A DNA stretch of 24,012 bases from positions 1-24,012 of the forward strand of contig CAZNDN010000059.1 in the NCBI GenBank assembly GCA_964571815.1, written 5' to 3'. This stretch comes from CAZNDN01 sp964571815. GTDB lineage: Bacteria > Fibrobacterota > Chitinivibrionia > Chitinivibrionales > WJKA01. Every line of letters starts with the position of its first letter. The first letter of the stretch is position 1. Shown here one piece after another: positions 1-7,515 of this stretch. The notes below the pieces were generated by a model, which did no database searches, was not told the DNA's origin, and saw only the letters and a list, made by a program, of their open reading frames with translations. Position numbers and translations under genes: made by a program.

Positions 1-136
1 AGAGATCCTGGTAAAAATCCGCCTGAAAATACGGCGCGTCGAAACCGCCCGTGCCAGTCGGTTGAGCTTCTCCCGTGCCGGGCAATACTATCATACTTCC
101 CAGCACCGCACATGTCCACAGAAGTCGGTTTTTCAT
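1..136 (-). CDS. N-terminus of an exported protein (partial, cut by window edge)
   Basis: An open frame starts at ATG 136-134 and runs off the window; 45 codons are visible. The start follows an AGGTGG ribosome-binding site about 7 nt upstream. The first residues (MKNRLLWTCAVLGSMIVLPG) are a classic Sec signal peptide: a short basic n-region, a hydrophobic core of about 15 residues, and a likely cleavage site after GEA near residue 24. The Cys at residue 9 lies inside the core and not in a lipobox, so this is probably not a lipoprotein. The visible mature part is Gly/Thr then aromatic-rich (DAPYFQADFYQDL). I do not recognise a family. It lies 39 nt downstream of the OmpA-like gene on the same strand, so co-transcription and an envelope role are likely by inference. 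Confidence 0.7.
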   Translation of the reverse strand, partial: MKNRLLWTCAVLGSMIVLPGTGEAQPTGTGGFDAPYFQADFYQDL

Positions 137-175
137 ACGTTTCGCCACCTTCTATCTTTTGATCCCCACACGTCT

Positions 176-1669
176 CTAATTTATGGGAACAACCTCAACT
201 CTTCGGTTCTTTGCCCTGCCTTCGGCAGTTTCATTCGACGCCACCGGCCGGTCTTCTCCATAGCCCCGCGCCACGATCCTATCCGGCGATATTCCGCGCA
301 TCACCAGATAGTTTCTCACCGCTTTCGCGCGGTCGTAAGAAAGCGCCCTGTTGTACTCGTTGCTCCCCTGCGAATCGGTGTGTCCCGCGATCTCCACCCT
401 CACGTGCGGGTAGGCCTCGAGACTGTTGAACACCCTTTCCAACACGTAGTATGACTCTTCAAGCAACTCCGCGCTGGCGGTCTTGAAGTTGACTCCGCTG
501 AGAACCAGCTTCTGACGAATTTCCTTGGGCTTGTCGTCGGGGCAGCCGTCTTCATCCTTGTACTGGTTCACCGTCTCGGGATTGTTGGGGCATGCATCCG
601 ACAAATCCGGAATGCCGTCCTTGTCGTTGTCGGGGTCGGGACAGCCGTCCATATCCTGGAAACCGTCGCGATCCTCCGGATCGTCGGGACATTCGTCCTG
701 CGAATCGTAGATACCGTCCTTATCGTTGTCGTAGTCGGGACAACCATCCTCGTCCTCAAACCCGTCGTTGTCCTCCGCGACATCGGGGCACTGGTCGATA
801 TCGTCGGGAATACCGTCCCCGTCCTTGTCGGTACTCATCACCTGGACCATTTGCTCCGTGATCAGGCCGATATCGGTGCCGTTTTCGCCGTTGCCCTTGC
901 ACGCGGAAACGGGCCTGACGAAATAGTTGTATTCGGGATGTGCGGGCGAAATGAACAGCGGCTCTTTGGAGATATTCGTCTTGTTAACCACGGCATCGGG
1001 ATTGAACGGCATGCGATCATTCCAGAAATTGTTGTAGATAATCCGCGTCTTCCTGGCATCGGGCCCCACGAAAACGCCGTACTGCTTGTTACCCGTGAAG
1101 ATATTGTTGCGCACGAGCACCTCGGTGCGATGCGCGCCGAAAATACCGCAGTAGCCGTTTTCCACGATAACGTTATGGTCGATTGATGTTCGCGTGCCCC
1201 GGACGGACTCCAGGAAGATGCCGGTCCATTCGTTGCGATAAATGATGTTATTGCGGATCTCGGGAAGGGATATGAGGGCGTGGATACCGGTTCCTTTGTT
1301 GTCTACAACCAGGTTCCGCTGGATCAGCGGACGGGTATTCTTGCACAGAATCCCGGTGGTGCCGTTGCGGATGGTGAGGTTGGATATCTCCGAACCGTCG
1401 CCTCCGACCACGCAGGGAGCCTTTCTTCCGCCGTCTATTACCGTGCCGACCATGTCCTGTCCGGTCAAGACGATCCTGTCGGGCAGAGCCACATTCTCGT
1501 AATAGACTCCCCTCCTGACATAGACCGTATCGCCTTCGTCGGCCTCCCCCACAGCCGCGTAGATCGTGGGGAAGTCATGCGGGACAACAATCTTCCTCCC
1601 CGCATGCACGGCTGTGACCGATAAAAGGAACAGTACCGACACGACGACAACTCTTTGTGTTTGGCGCAT
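176..1669 (-). CDS. Exported beta-helix / thrombospondin type 3 / OmpA C-terminal domain protein
   Basis: A 497-residue envelope protein in three modules. Residues 1-23 are a Sec signal peptide (cleavage after AVHA). Residues 26-250 look like a right-handed parallel beta-helix of the DUF1565/NosD pectin-lyase-like type: VPHDFPTIYAAVGEADEGD and then repeated Asn-ladder turns such as LTIRNG, PEIRNNIIYRNEWTGIFLE and VLVRNNIFTGNKQYGVF. Residues 281-380 hold three Asp-rich thrombospondin type 3 calcium-binding repeats. Residues 388-497 are an OmpA-type peptidoglycan-binding domain with the hallmark GHTDSQGSNEYN, the Asp of HTD at 432 and the Arg pair of NRRVEV at 489-490, which in this family contact diaminopimelate. 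The protein is therefore probably tethered to the cell wall from the outer-membrane side. The Shine-Dalgarno is weak. A good promoter lies about 140 nt upstream (1808-1836). The beta-helix ligand is unknown; no catalytic site is evident. Confidence 0.9.
   Translation of the reverse strand: MRQTQRVVVVSVLFLLSVTAVHAGRKIVVPHDFPTIYAAVGEADEGDTVYVRRGVYYENVALPDRIVLTGQDMVGTVIDGGRKAPCVVGGDGSEISNLTIRNGTTGILCKNTRPLIQRNLVVDNKGTGIHALISLPEIRNNIIYRNEWTGIFLESVRGTRTSIDHNVIVENGYCGIFGAHRTEVLVRNNIFTGNKQYGVFVGPDARKTRIIYNNFWNDRMPFNPDAVVNKTNISKEPLFISPAHPEYNYFVRPVSACKGNGENGTDIGLITEQMVQVMSTDKDGDGIPDDIDQCPDVAEDNDGFEDEDGCPDYDNDKDGIYDSQDECPDDPEDRDGFQDMDGCPDPDNDKDGIPDLSDACPNNPETVNQYKDEDGCPDDKPKEIRQKLVLSGVNFKTASAELLEESYYVLERVFNSLEAYPHVRVEIAGHTDSQGSNEYNRALSYDRAKAVRNYLVMRGISPDRIVARGYGEDRPVASNETAEGRAKNRRVEVVPIN
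530..829 (-). repeat. Three thrombospondin type 3 calcium-binding repeats within the OmpA-like gene
   Basis: About three imperfect tandem units of roughly 33 codons encode the pattern DxDxDGxxDxxDxCPxxxED..DGxxDxDGCPDxDN (residues 281-380 of the protein). Asp spacing and paired Cys-Pro dipeptides match thrombospondin type 3 repeats, which in known OmpA-like proteins bind calcium and form a stiff linker between the N-terminal domain and the peptidoglycan-binding domain. Confidence 0.85.
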
Positions 1670-1801
1670 AGGAATAGCTCGGAGAAAAGGTTCGGTTCGG
1701 ACCCTTACTGCTTAAGCGCTTTGCGAACGACTGCTATCAAGTGCTGCTTCATGTGTGTGAAAGAGTGCCACACAACAGACTGCCCGTGAGATTCAGAAGC
1801 C

Positions 1802-1823
1802 TTCTTCAATATAGTTTGAAGAA
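1802..1823. promoter_or_regulatory. Inverted repeat (candidate operator) over the -10 of the OmpA-like gene promoter
   Basis: Perfect 8-bp arms TTCTTCAA and TTGAAGAA are separated by 6 bp. The repeat covers the -10 hexamer (1808-1813), part of the spacer and the predicted start site of the minus-strand promoter. This is a typical repressor-operator position, but no cognate regulator is identifiable. It could also fold as a short RNA hairpin; without a GC-rich stem or U-run it is not a terminator. Confidence 0.45.
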
Positions 1824-1836
1824 AATCCGTAGTCAA
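1808..1836 (-). promoter_or_regulatory. Sigma70-type promoter for the OmpA-like gene
   Basis: Read on the minus strand: -35 TTGACT (1836-1831), a spacer of exactly 17 nt, and -10 TATATT (1813-1808). Transcription would start near 1801 and leave a leader of about 130 nt before the OmpA-like start codon at 1669. Both hexamers are close to consensus, so this is among the best promoters in the window. Confidence 0.65.
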
Positions 1837-2142
1837 GTCACCCCCTCGGCTTCCATGATATATACAACGCTCCTCGGCGAAAATGCAAGTCCCTCCGCCA
1901 CTTTTCTCCGTCCCGTGCCCCCCGCGTCGGCAGGGCCCGAGGCGGATTTCCATGTAGTATCTTTTCCTTATAGTACTTATAGATATGAGGAGAGGGGCCG
2001 GCCGCGGGGGACCACAGACCAATGCGGCGTGCCGGAGGCCGCGGTCGGATCGACAAGGCGGGCCGAGTCGCGCACCCGGTTCGGCCGAAACACCTTCCCG
2101 GCAGGTATCTCAGTCACGTTACGCGTTCAAAGAAGGGCTCGC
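1837..2142. other. Intergenic region upstream of the metallopeptidase/barrel gene
   Basis: About 300 bp without a supported gene. The plus-strand frame of the downstream gene is open back to 1741, but it shows no signal peptide or domain before residue M at 2143, so I treat it as untranslated. An AT-rich patch at about 1960-1987 (TATAGT at 1969-1974 and TATAGA at 1978-1983) is the likeliest place for a plus-strand promoter, but no good -35 sits at the right distance. I see no RNA gene here. Confidence 0.4.
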
Positions 2143-5100
2143 ATGCACGAAATTCCCGGTTTGCCTCGATGGCTCACGCCGGCTGTCCTTGTGGGACTTC
2201 TGAGTTCAGTTCCCGCTTCACCGTTCGGCAAAAACAAAGTTCAATATCAGCGCTATCAATGGCGATACCTCGAAACGCCCCGCTACCGTGTCTACTTTCA
2301 CCGGGAACAAGGTGACCTTCCCGGGATCAGCGCGGCCTGGGCCGAACAATACTACCGCGGTTTCCGCGAAGCCTTCGGTTTCACCCACTCACGCCGCGTT
2401 CCCCTGCTGGTCTACGGCACCCCCAACCAGTTTCAACAGACAAACGTTATTCTTGAGCTGCTGCCCGAGGGAGTAGGCGGGTTCACCGAACTGTTCAAGA
2501 ACCGTGTTGTCATTCCTTTTAACGGCTCGTACGAAGAATACCGTCATGTGCTGCACCACGAACTCGTCCACGCCTTTCAATTCGGCATACTGTACGACCA
2601 TCCGGGCGGAGCCTTCCTCCGCGGCACGAGCAGGCAGATGCCCATGTGGTTCGCCGAGGGGCTGGCGGAGTATCTCTCCAGCGGATGGGATATCGAAGCG
2701 GACATGTTCCTCATGGATCGTACGATCTTCTCCCAGGTACCTCCTCCCGGGCCCATGCTCGGCGGGTACATGGCCTACAAGGGGGGACAATCCTTCCTCT
2801 TCTTCCTTGCATCCACGCGCGGACAGGAAGCTTTCTCGCGTTTTCTGCGAAGTTTTCGCGACACGAAGAACGTTACCATGTCGATCAAGGAAGTGTACGA
2901 TGAAACCCTCGAGGACCTCGGGAAGGAATGGCTGAAGGAACTGAAGCGTTTGTACTGGCCCGAGATCGGCACCAGAGAAGACCCGGTATCCATCGCCGTA
3001 GCCCTTACGTCCCATGTCGACGACAAGAACAATTTCAACCTCCGCCCCCGGATCTCTCCCGACGGTGAAAAGGTCGCCTTTTTCAGTGACCGCAAGGACT
3101 ATACGAGAATCGTCATATCCGATCGCGACGGAGAAACGGTCACCGAAATCAGCCAGTACGGCTACGGAGGCTATTTCGAGTCGTTCCATCCCTTTCGCAG
3201 CGGCGTCTGCTGGGGACCCGACAGCAAGCGGCTGGCGTTTGTCACCAAAGAGGACGGAAGCGATCACATTCGAATCGTGGACATCATGTCCAGGAAGGTT
3301 TTGCGCAACATCGATCCCCAACTCGGTTCAGTGGTTTCTCCCGACTGGTCCCACGACGGAACCAGGCTGGTGTTCAGCGGCATCTCCGGTCACCGGAGCG
3401 ATCTCTACCTCTACGATCTGCGGCAGGATTCGCTCCAGCGGTTGACCACCAGTATCCTGCACGAGTCGGATCCCGTGTTTTCGCCCCAGGGTGACGGAAT
3501 CGTGTTCGCGGGAAGAGACTCGTCGGGGCAGTTTTTCCGCGAGTCACCCTGGAAAGCACGTCCGTCAAGCGACCTCTTCTACCTGGACCTCTCCACGGGA
3601 GAGCAGCGTCGGCTCACGCGGCACGAAGCCGACGAAAAGCAGGCCTGCTTTTCACCCGACGGGGGCAGGCTGCTGTACGTATCAAATCGCAACGGCATCG
3701 ACAACCTCTACATGGCACCGTTTTCTTCGCCGGACAGCGCCACGGCCGTGACGGATATCCTCGGAGGATGCTCCGATCCCGACTGGGCCCGGGGGGACGA
3801 TGTCGTGGCGTTCTGTCTGTTTCAGAAACAGGGGTGGGATATCTGGCTGATGGAGGATCCGGCGGCCAGGCGCAAGGACGTCCCACCCGCTCCGACCAAA
3901 TGGGCGGCCACACTGCGGGACACAACCCTGAAATTCTTCGACCCGCCCAGGAACGTGCGGGCCGAATCCGAAACCGACTCCGACACCGCCGCGGACAGCC
4001 TTTCGGACTCGGCAGCCGTGGAATCGGCGGCAATCACCGATACCACCATCGAAACGATCGGCGAAGAACCGGACGTCGATACCTTCTCAACGGCGCAGTC
4101 CCCGCCGACGGATTCCACTTCGCGCGACTCAATCGCCACCGGTGCCGCGCAGTCGGCCGAAGCAGACAGCGCAACCGACGATACCGCCGTGGTATCGACG
4201 GAATCGTACCTGCCGTCTTATCGCTATCGGCCCGTGTTTTCGCCTGACATGGTATCGGTCGGGGTCGGCATCAATACACTGTACGGTTACGCCGGACAAG
4301 GGTATGTTGTTCTCAGCGACATTCTCGGAAACCACAGAATCACGCTGGCCGGAGATGTCCAGGGGAATCTTGATGAGTACGCACACCTTTTCGGTTCGTA
4401 CCTGGCCCTCAAGTACCGGGTTGATTTCGGTGCGGCGGCGTTCTACAGCCGCGACTATACGATTGCCAGCATCTACGGAGATTCTCTGTACCAGGATACG
4501 AATATGGGGGGTATGTTCATGCTGGGCTACCCCTTTTCGGTCTTCTCCCGAGTAGGTCTCAGCACGTACCTGAGTGCAGTGGAGCGCAAACCGCTTGACA
4601 AAAGAGGACAATCGATTCCCGGCAAAAGCGTTTCACGCTTTTCGGTAGTCATTCCGCAACTCTCCTACACCTTCGACAATATCCTCTGGGGATTGACGGG
4701 GCCCCTCAACGGCATGCGGTACGAAACCAAGCTGGTCTTCTCGCCTCCGCTGGAGCTCGTGCGGGAATCGTTCGTCTCGTGGGATGTCGATTTTCGCAGG
4801 TATTTTCACCTCTTCCGACGATTCGTGTGGGCAAACAAGGTTGCGATGGGCTTCTCCGTTCCCCTGGAGCAGGACCGTTCAGGCCGCCGGTTCTTCCTGG
4901 GAGGAAACGAGAACTGGATCTTCTTTGCAAATGATGTCAATATCGAAAACTACGAAGAGAATATCGACAATGTCTTCTATTCCGAGTATGTCGTCCCGTT
5001 TCGCGGATGGGAGTATTTCGACCTCACGGGAACCCGTTTCGCGGTCCTGAATACGGAATTCCGGTTCCCCTTCATACGGGAGTTCTCCATTGTGTGGCCG

Positions 5101-5340
5101 TTGCCCATGGCCATCCGCTATATCAACGGTGCTCTGTTCACCGACATCGGCAATGCCTGGGACAGCGAAGATGAGTTCGAATCGGTACCTCTGCCCGAGA
5201 AGATCTATGGCGGGTTGGGTTTCGGCCTCCGCGCCAACCTCGGCATCTTCGTGCTTCGATTCGACCGCGCCTGGCAGACCGATTGGGCCACCTATGTGGC
5301 ACATCCCAAAAGCTACGTTTCACTGGGCGCCGAGTTCTGA
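2143..5340 (+). CDS. Exported gluzincin metallopeptidase + TolB-like beta-propeller + Omp85-like outer-membrane barrel
   Basis: A 1065-residue protein. The start at 2143 is chosen because AAGGG lies just upstream and residues 1-27 form a signal peptide. Residues 40-275 resemble the peptidase MA-like gluzincins: HELVH at 139-143 supplies the zinc ligands and catalytic Glu140, and the downstream WFAEGLAEYL (169-178) supplies the third ligand, probably Glu172. Residues 298-570 contain six PD40/TolB-like propeller blades (ISPDGEKVAFFSD, FSPDGGRLLYVSN and others). Residues 605-685 are an Asp/Ser/Thr/Glu-rich, probably disordered linker. Residues 690-1065 read as an Omp85/surface-antigen-type barrel: FRGW at 953-956 followed by LNTEFRFPF matches the VRGY-type signature, FTDIGNAW is typical of its last strands, and the protein ends in Phe as barrel substrates of BAM do. 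No POTRA domains are seen; the propeller occupies their place. The substrate is unknown. It ends 50 bp from convergent guaA. Confidence 0.88.
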   Translation: MHEIPGLPRWLTPAVLVGLLSSVPASPFGKNKVQYQRYQWRYLETPRYRVYFHREQGDLPGISAAWAEQYYRGFREAFGFTHSRRVPLLVYGTPNQFQQTNVILELLPEGVGGFTELFKNRVVIPFNGSYEEYRHVLHHELVHAFQFGILYDHPGGAFLRGTSRQMPMWFAEGLAEYLSSGWDIEADMFLMDRTIFSQVPPPGPMLGGYMAYKGGQSFLFFLASTRGQEAFSRFLRSFRDTKNVTMSIKEVYDETLEDLGKEWLKELKRLYWPEIGTREDPVSIAVALTSHVDDKNNFNLRPRISPDGEKVAFFSDRKDYTRIVISDRDGETVTEISQYGYGGYFESFHPFRSGVCWGPDSKRLAFVTKEDGSDHIRIVDIMSRKVLRNIDPQLGSVVSPDWSHDGTRLVFSGISGHRSDLYLYDLRQDSLQRLTTSILHESDPVFSPQGDGIVFAGRDSSGQFFRESPWKARPSSDLFYLDLSTGEQRRLTRHEADEKQACFSPDGGRLLYVSNRNGIDNLYMAPFSSPDSATAVTDILGGCSDPDWARGDDVVAFCLFQKQGWDIWLMEDPAARRKDVPPAPTKWAATLRDTTLKFFDPPRNVRAESETDSDTAADSLSDSAAVESAAITDTTIETIGEEPDVDTFSTAQSPPTDSTSRDSIATGAAQSAEADSATDDTAVVSTESYLPSYRYRPVFSPDMVSVGVGINTLYGYAGQGYVVLSDILGNHRITLAGDVQGNLDEYAHLFGSYLALKYRVDFGAAAFYSRDYTIASIYGDSLYQDTNMGGMFMLGYPFSVFSRVGLSTYLSAVERKPLDKRGQSIPGKSVSRFSVVIPQLSYTFDNILWGLTGPLNGMRYETKLVFSPPLELVRESFVSWDVDFRRYFHLFRRFVWANKVAMGFSVPLEQDRSGRRFFLGGNENWIFFANDVNIENYEENIDNVFYSEYVVPFRGWEYFDLTGTRFAVLNTEFRFPFIREFSIVWPLPMAIRYINGALFTDIGNAWDSEDEFESVPLPEKIYGGLGFGLRANLGIFVLRFDRAWQTDWATYVAHPKSYVSLGAEF

Positions 5341-5390
5341 GTCAGCAAGCCGCTTTGCAGGCGCCGCCGCGGAACCGTGAAATGGCGGAG

Positions 5391-7208
5391 CTATTCCCAC
5401 TCGATTGTGGCGGGCGGCTTATGGGTGATATCGAAGAACAGATCGCCGACGCCCTCGATGTGCCGCACCTGCTTGACTATCGCGTCGAGTGTTTCGTCCC
5501 TGAGAGGCTCGAATCGAGCAGTCATGGCCTCGCGGGACCGTACGGGTCGAAGCACCACGCACTCCCGTCCCGCGGCATCAACCAGGGGAAGTAAAACCAC
5601 CGGCATCTGCCACACGCTGTCGTATTCTCCCGACCCACGAAGGGCCTCGGTGACAATATGATCGACTTCCCTGAGTTTGTCCAGGCGCTCTCTGGTGAGG
5701 TAAGCACTGATGGGAACGTAGCGAAAATCCTCCCCGCTGATACGATAGACCACCCGGTTGACTTCGGACGCCCCGTTGGTAAGCAGCGTGGAGAGGCGTT
5801 CGAGAGAGTTCCAGTCGCGCGCGCCGCTGAGAAGAACCGGGTGTGCATACGTGCGAGAGTCTCCCTGTACCCCCACGCTTCTGATCGGCAGCACGACCGC
5901 ATCGTAACCGGAGCCGGAGCAGATTGAGTCGACGAGGGCGACCGTGTCCCTGTTGACCGCTTCGACCCGCCCTTCGGAACACAAAGTCCGCACGGCCAGC
6001 CCGGGACCGGGGAAGGGGTGTCGCCAGAGGAGATCGCGGGGTAACTCCAGCAGTTCTCCCAACCGCCGGACTTCGTCCTTGTAGAGCTGAGCCAGCGGCT
6101 CCACCACCAGGCCCTTTTCGAGCAATTCCAGCACGACATCGACACGGTTGTGATGCGTTTTGATCCGGTCGGCATGCCTGGTTCCGGCGCTCTCGATCGT
6201 ATCGGGATAGATTGTCCCCTGACCCAACACCCACTCGTCGGCATTGAGTCCCAGGCGCGCGAACGCCTGTTCCTTGACATCAAGGAACATCTTCCCGATA
6301 ATGACCCGCTTGCGCTCGGGATCGGCAACACCGTCAAGGGCCTCGAGGAACCCGGCGGCGGCATGTTCGATCGCCAGATTGTGAAACCCATGAGCGCTCA
6401 TGTATTCAAGGATCAGGGCCGATTCATCCTTACGCATGAGCCCGTTGTCGATGTGCAACCCCCGGACCCTTTCCGGGCCGAGGATTCTGTTCAAAAGGGT
6501 GAAGGCCACGGTCGAGTCAACACCTCCCGAGACCAGCAGAAACACTTTTCGGCCGGCACAAGCCTCCTGAATTCGTCCCTCAATCCGGCGCAGGAACCGC
6601 TCGGGGCTCCACTGACGTGAACAGGCGCTGATCCGGAGAAAGTTGTCGAGGATTTTCATTCCGTTGGGAGTATCGGTGACTTCAGGATGGAATTGAATGC
6701 CGAAGATCTTCCTCTGCTCATCACCCATGGCGGTCACGGGTCCGCCGTCGGTAGCGCCCAATACTTCGAAGCCCTCCGGCAACCGCTGCACGCCGTCGCC
6801 GTGACTCATCCATATCTCCTCCTCCGGTCCGAGTCCCGCCAGAAGCCCCGTCCGTTTCAAAACCTTCATCCGAGCCGTCCCGTACTCGCGATGACCTCCC
6901 CGGACAACCCCCCCACCCAACTCACGGGCAATAAGCTGATGACCGTAGCAGAGTCCCAGAATCGGAATCCCCATCCGCAGCACGTCTGCGTCAAAGGCGG
7001 GACGATTACGGTCGAGCACACTATAGGGACCGCCGGAGAGGATGATACCCTTGCAGCCTTTCAACTCGGCTGCGGGGGTATCACAGGGGAGAATTTCGGA
7101 AAACACACTCAGGCGTCTGATTCGATTTGCGATCAGATGAGTGTATTGCCCTCCAAAATCAAGCACGACAATGGTATCGACACCTTTCATAAGCGCATTA
7201 AAATACAT
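5391..7208 (-). CDS. guaA: GMP synthase (glutamine-hydrolysing), long form
   Basis: Converts XMP + ATP + glutamine to GMP, the last step of guanine nucleotide synthesis, in the cytosol. Residues 10-195 are the class I amidotransferase domain with the nucleophile Cys87 (GLCYGHQ) and the His174/Glu176 pair (FHPEV). Residues 200-405 are the ATP-pyrophosphatase domain with the P-loop SGGVDST (227-233) and RHPFPGPGLAVR. The C-terminus ends in the invariant KPPATIEWE. At 605 residues it is about 80 longer than the usual bacterial enzyme (E. coli 525). The extra sequence makes the dimerisation region look doubled: PIRSVGVQGD...NRVVYRISGED (441-493) is followed by a second copy ending in DITHKPPATIEWE. 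Human GMP synthase has a comparable two-subdomain arrangement. The start is either M1 (7208) or M7 (7190, which gives the usual MKGVDTIVVLDFGGQ); neither has a strong SD. The function is certain; the start is not. Confidence 0.96.
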   Translation of the reverse strand: MYFNALMKGVDTIVVLDFGGQYTHLIANRIRRLSVFSEILPCDTPAAELKGCKGIILSGGPYSVLDRNRPAFDADVLRMGIPILGLCYGHQLIARELGGGVVRGGHREYGTARMKVLKRTGLLAGLGPEEEIWMSHGDGVQRLPEGFEVLGATDGGPVTAMGDEQRKIFGIQFHPEVTDTPNGMKILDNFLRISACSRQWSPERFLRRIEGRIQEACAGRKVFLLVSGGVDSTVAFTLLNRILGPERVRGLHIDNGLMRKDESALILEYMSAHGFHNLAIEHAAAGFLEALDGVADPERKRVIIGKMFLDVKEQAFARLGLNADEWVLGQGTIYPDTIESAGTRHADRIKTHHNRVDVVLELLEKGLVVEPLAQLYKDEVRRLGELLELPRDLLWRHPFPGPGLAVRTLCSEGRVEAVNRDTVALVDSICSGSGYDAVVLPIRSVGVQGDSRTYAHPVLLSGARDWNSLERLSTLLTNGASEVNRVVYRISGEDFRYVPISAYLTRERLDKLREVDHIVTEALRGSGEYDSVWQMPVVLLPLVDAAGRECVVLRPVRSREAMTARFEPLRDETLDAIVKQVRHIEGVGDLFFDITHKPPATIEWE

Positions 7209-7227
7209 GTCGGAAATCCGTCACCAT
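7198..7227 (-). promoter_or_regulatory. Possible 9-codon leader ORF upstream of guaA
   Basis: The strongest ribosome-binding sequence near guaA (a GAGGAGGGGAG tract, 7239-7229) precedes an ATG at 7227-7225 that is out of frame with guaA. That ATG opens MVTDFRHVF and stops at TAA 7200-7198, overlapping the first guaA codons and ending 7 nt before the alternative guaA start at 7190. An in-frame TGA upstream prevents guaA from using this SD directly. The layout would allow translational coupling or a leader peptide. There is no evidence that it is translated. Confidence 0.35.
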
Positions 7228-7515
7228 GCTCCCCTCCTCAACGAAGCCGGTTGCGTGCCCGGGGCTCATCAGGCCCAATGAAACGGGCCGGGACATGCGA
7301 ACGGAGCGGAAAAGCGCACACTGCCGTAAGTCCCTTTTTTATATTAGGAAGGGCGAAGCGCATGTGAAACGCAGTCGGACTGTACTGTTCTTGCTCTTCG
7401 TGCGTAAGGAAAGCCCAATTCGGCGGGAGTAAATCCCCGATCCGAATGAAGGCCGGAATGCCGGCGAGTGTTGAGCGGGCGCAGGTCCGCGGGAATCAAC
7501 AAAAGAGGCACCGTA
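7228..7515. other. Divergent intergenic region between guaA and the HAMP protein gene
   Basis: About 290 bp. An AT-rich core at 7335-7346 contains -10-like hexamers on both strands (TATATT at 7340-7345 plus; TAATAT 7346-7341 minus), with no matching -35 on either strand at 16-18 nt. On the minus strand a GGCCC/GGGCC stem lies between this core and guaA. I find no purine-riboswitch core or RNA gene. Confidence 0.35.

Noticed and set aside
1741..2142. Upstream in-frame extension of the metallopeptidase/barrel gene
   Set aside because: The extension has no domain and would bury the signal peptide at residues 135-160. The SD and signal peptide both favour 2143.
5341..5390. Possible bidirectional terminator between the barrel gene and guaA
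   Set aside because: Only a 4-bp GCAA/TTGC stem and GC-rich sequence; no U-run on either strand.
7340..7348. TATATTAGG shared with 15470-15478, upstream of two plus-strand membrane-protein genes
   Set aside because: Two copies of a 9-mer in 24 kb are not significant alone. No common -35 is seen and the distances to the start codons differ (about 170 and 85 nt).
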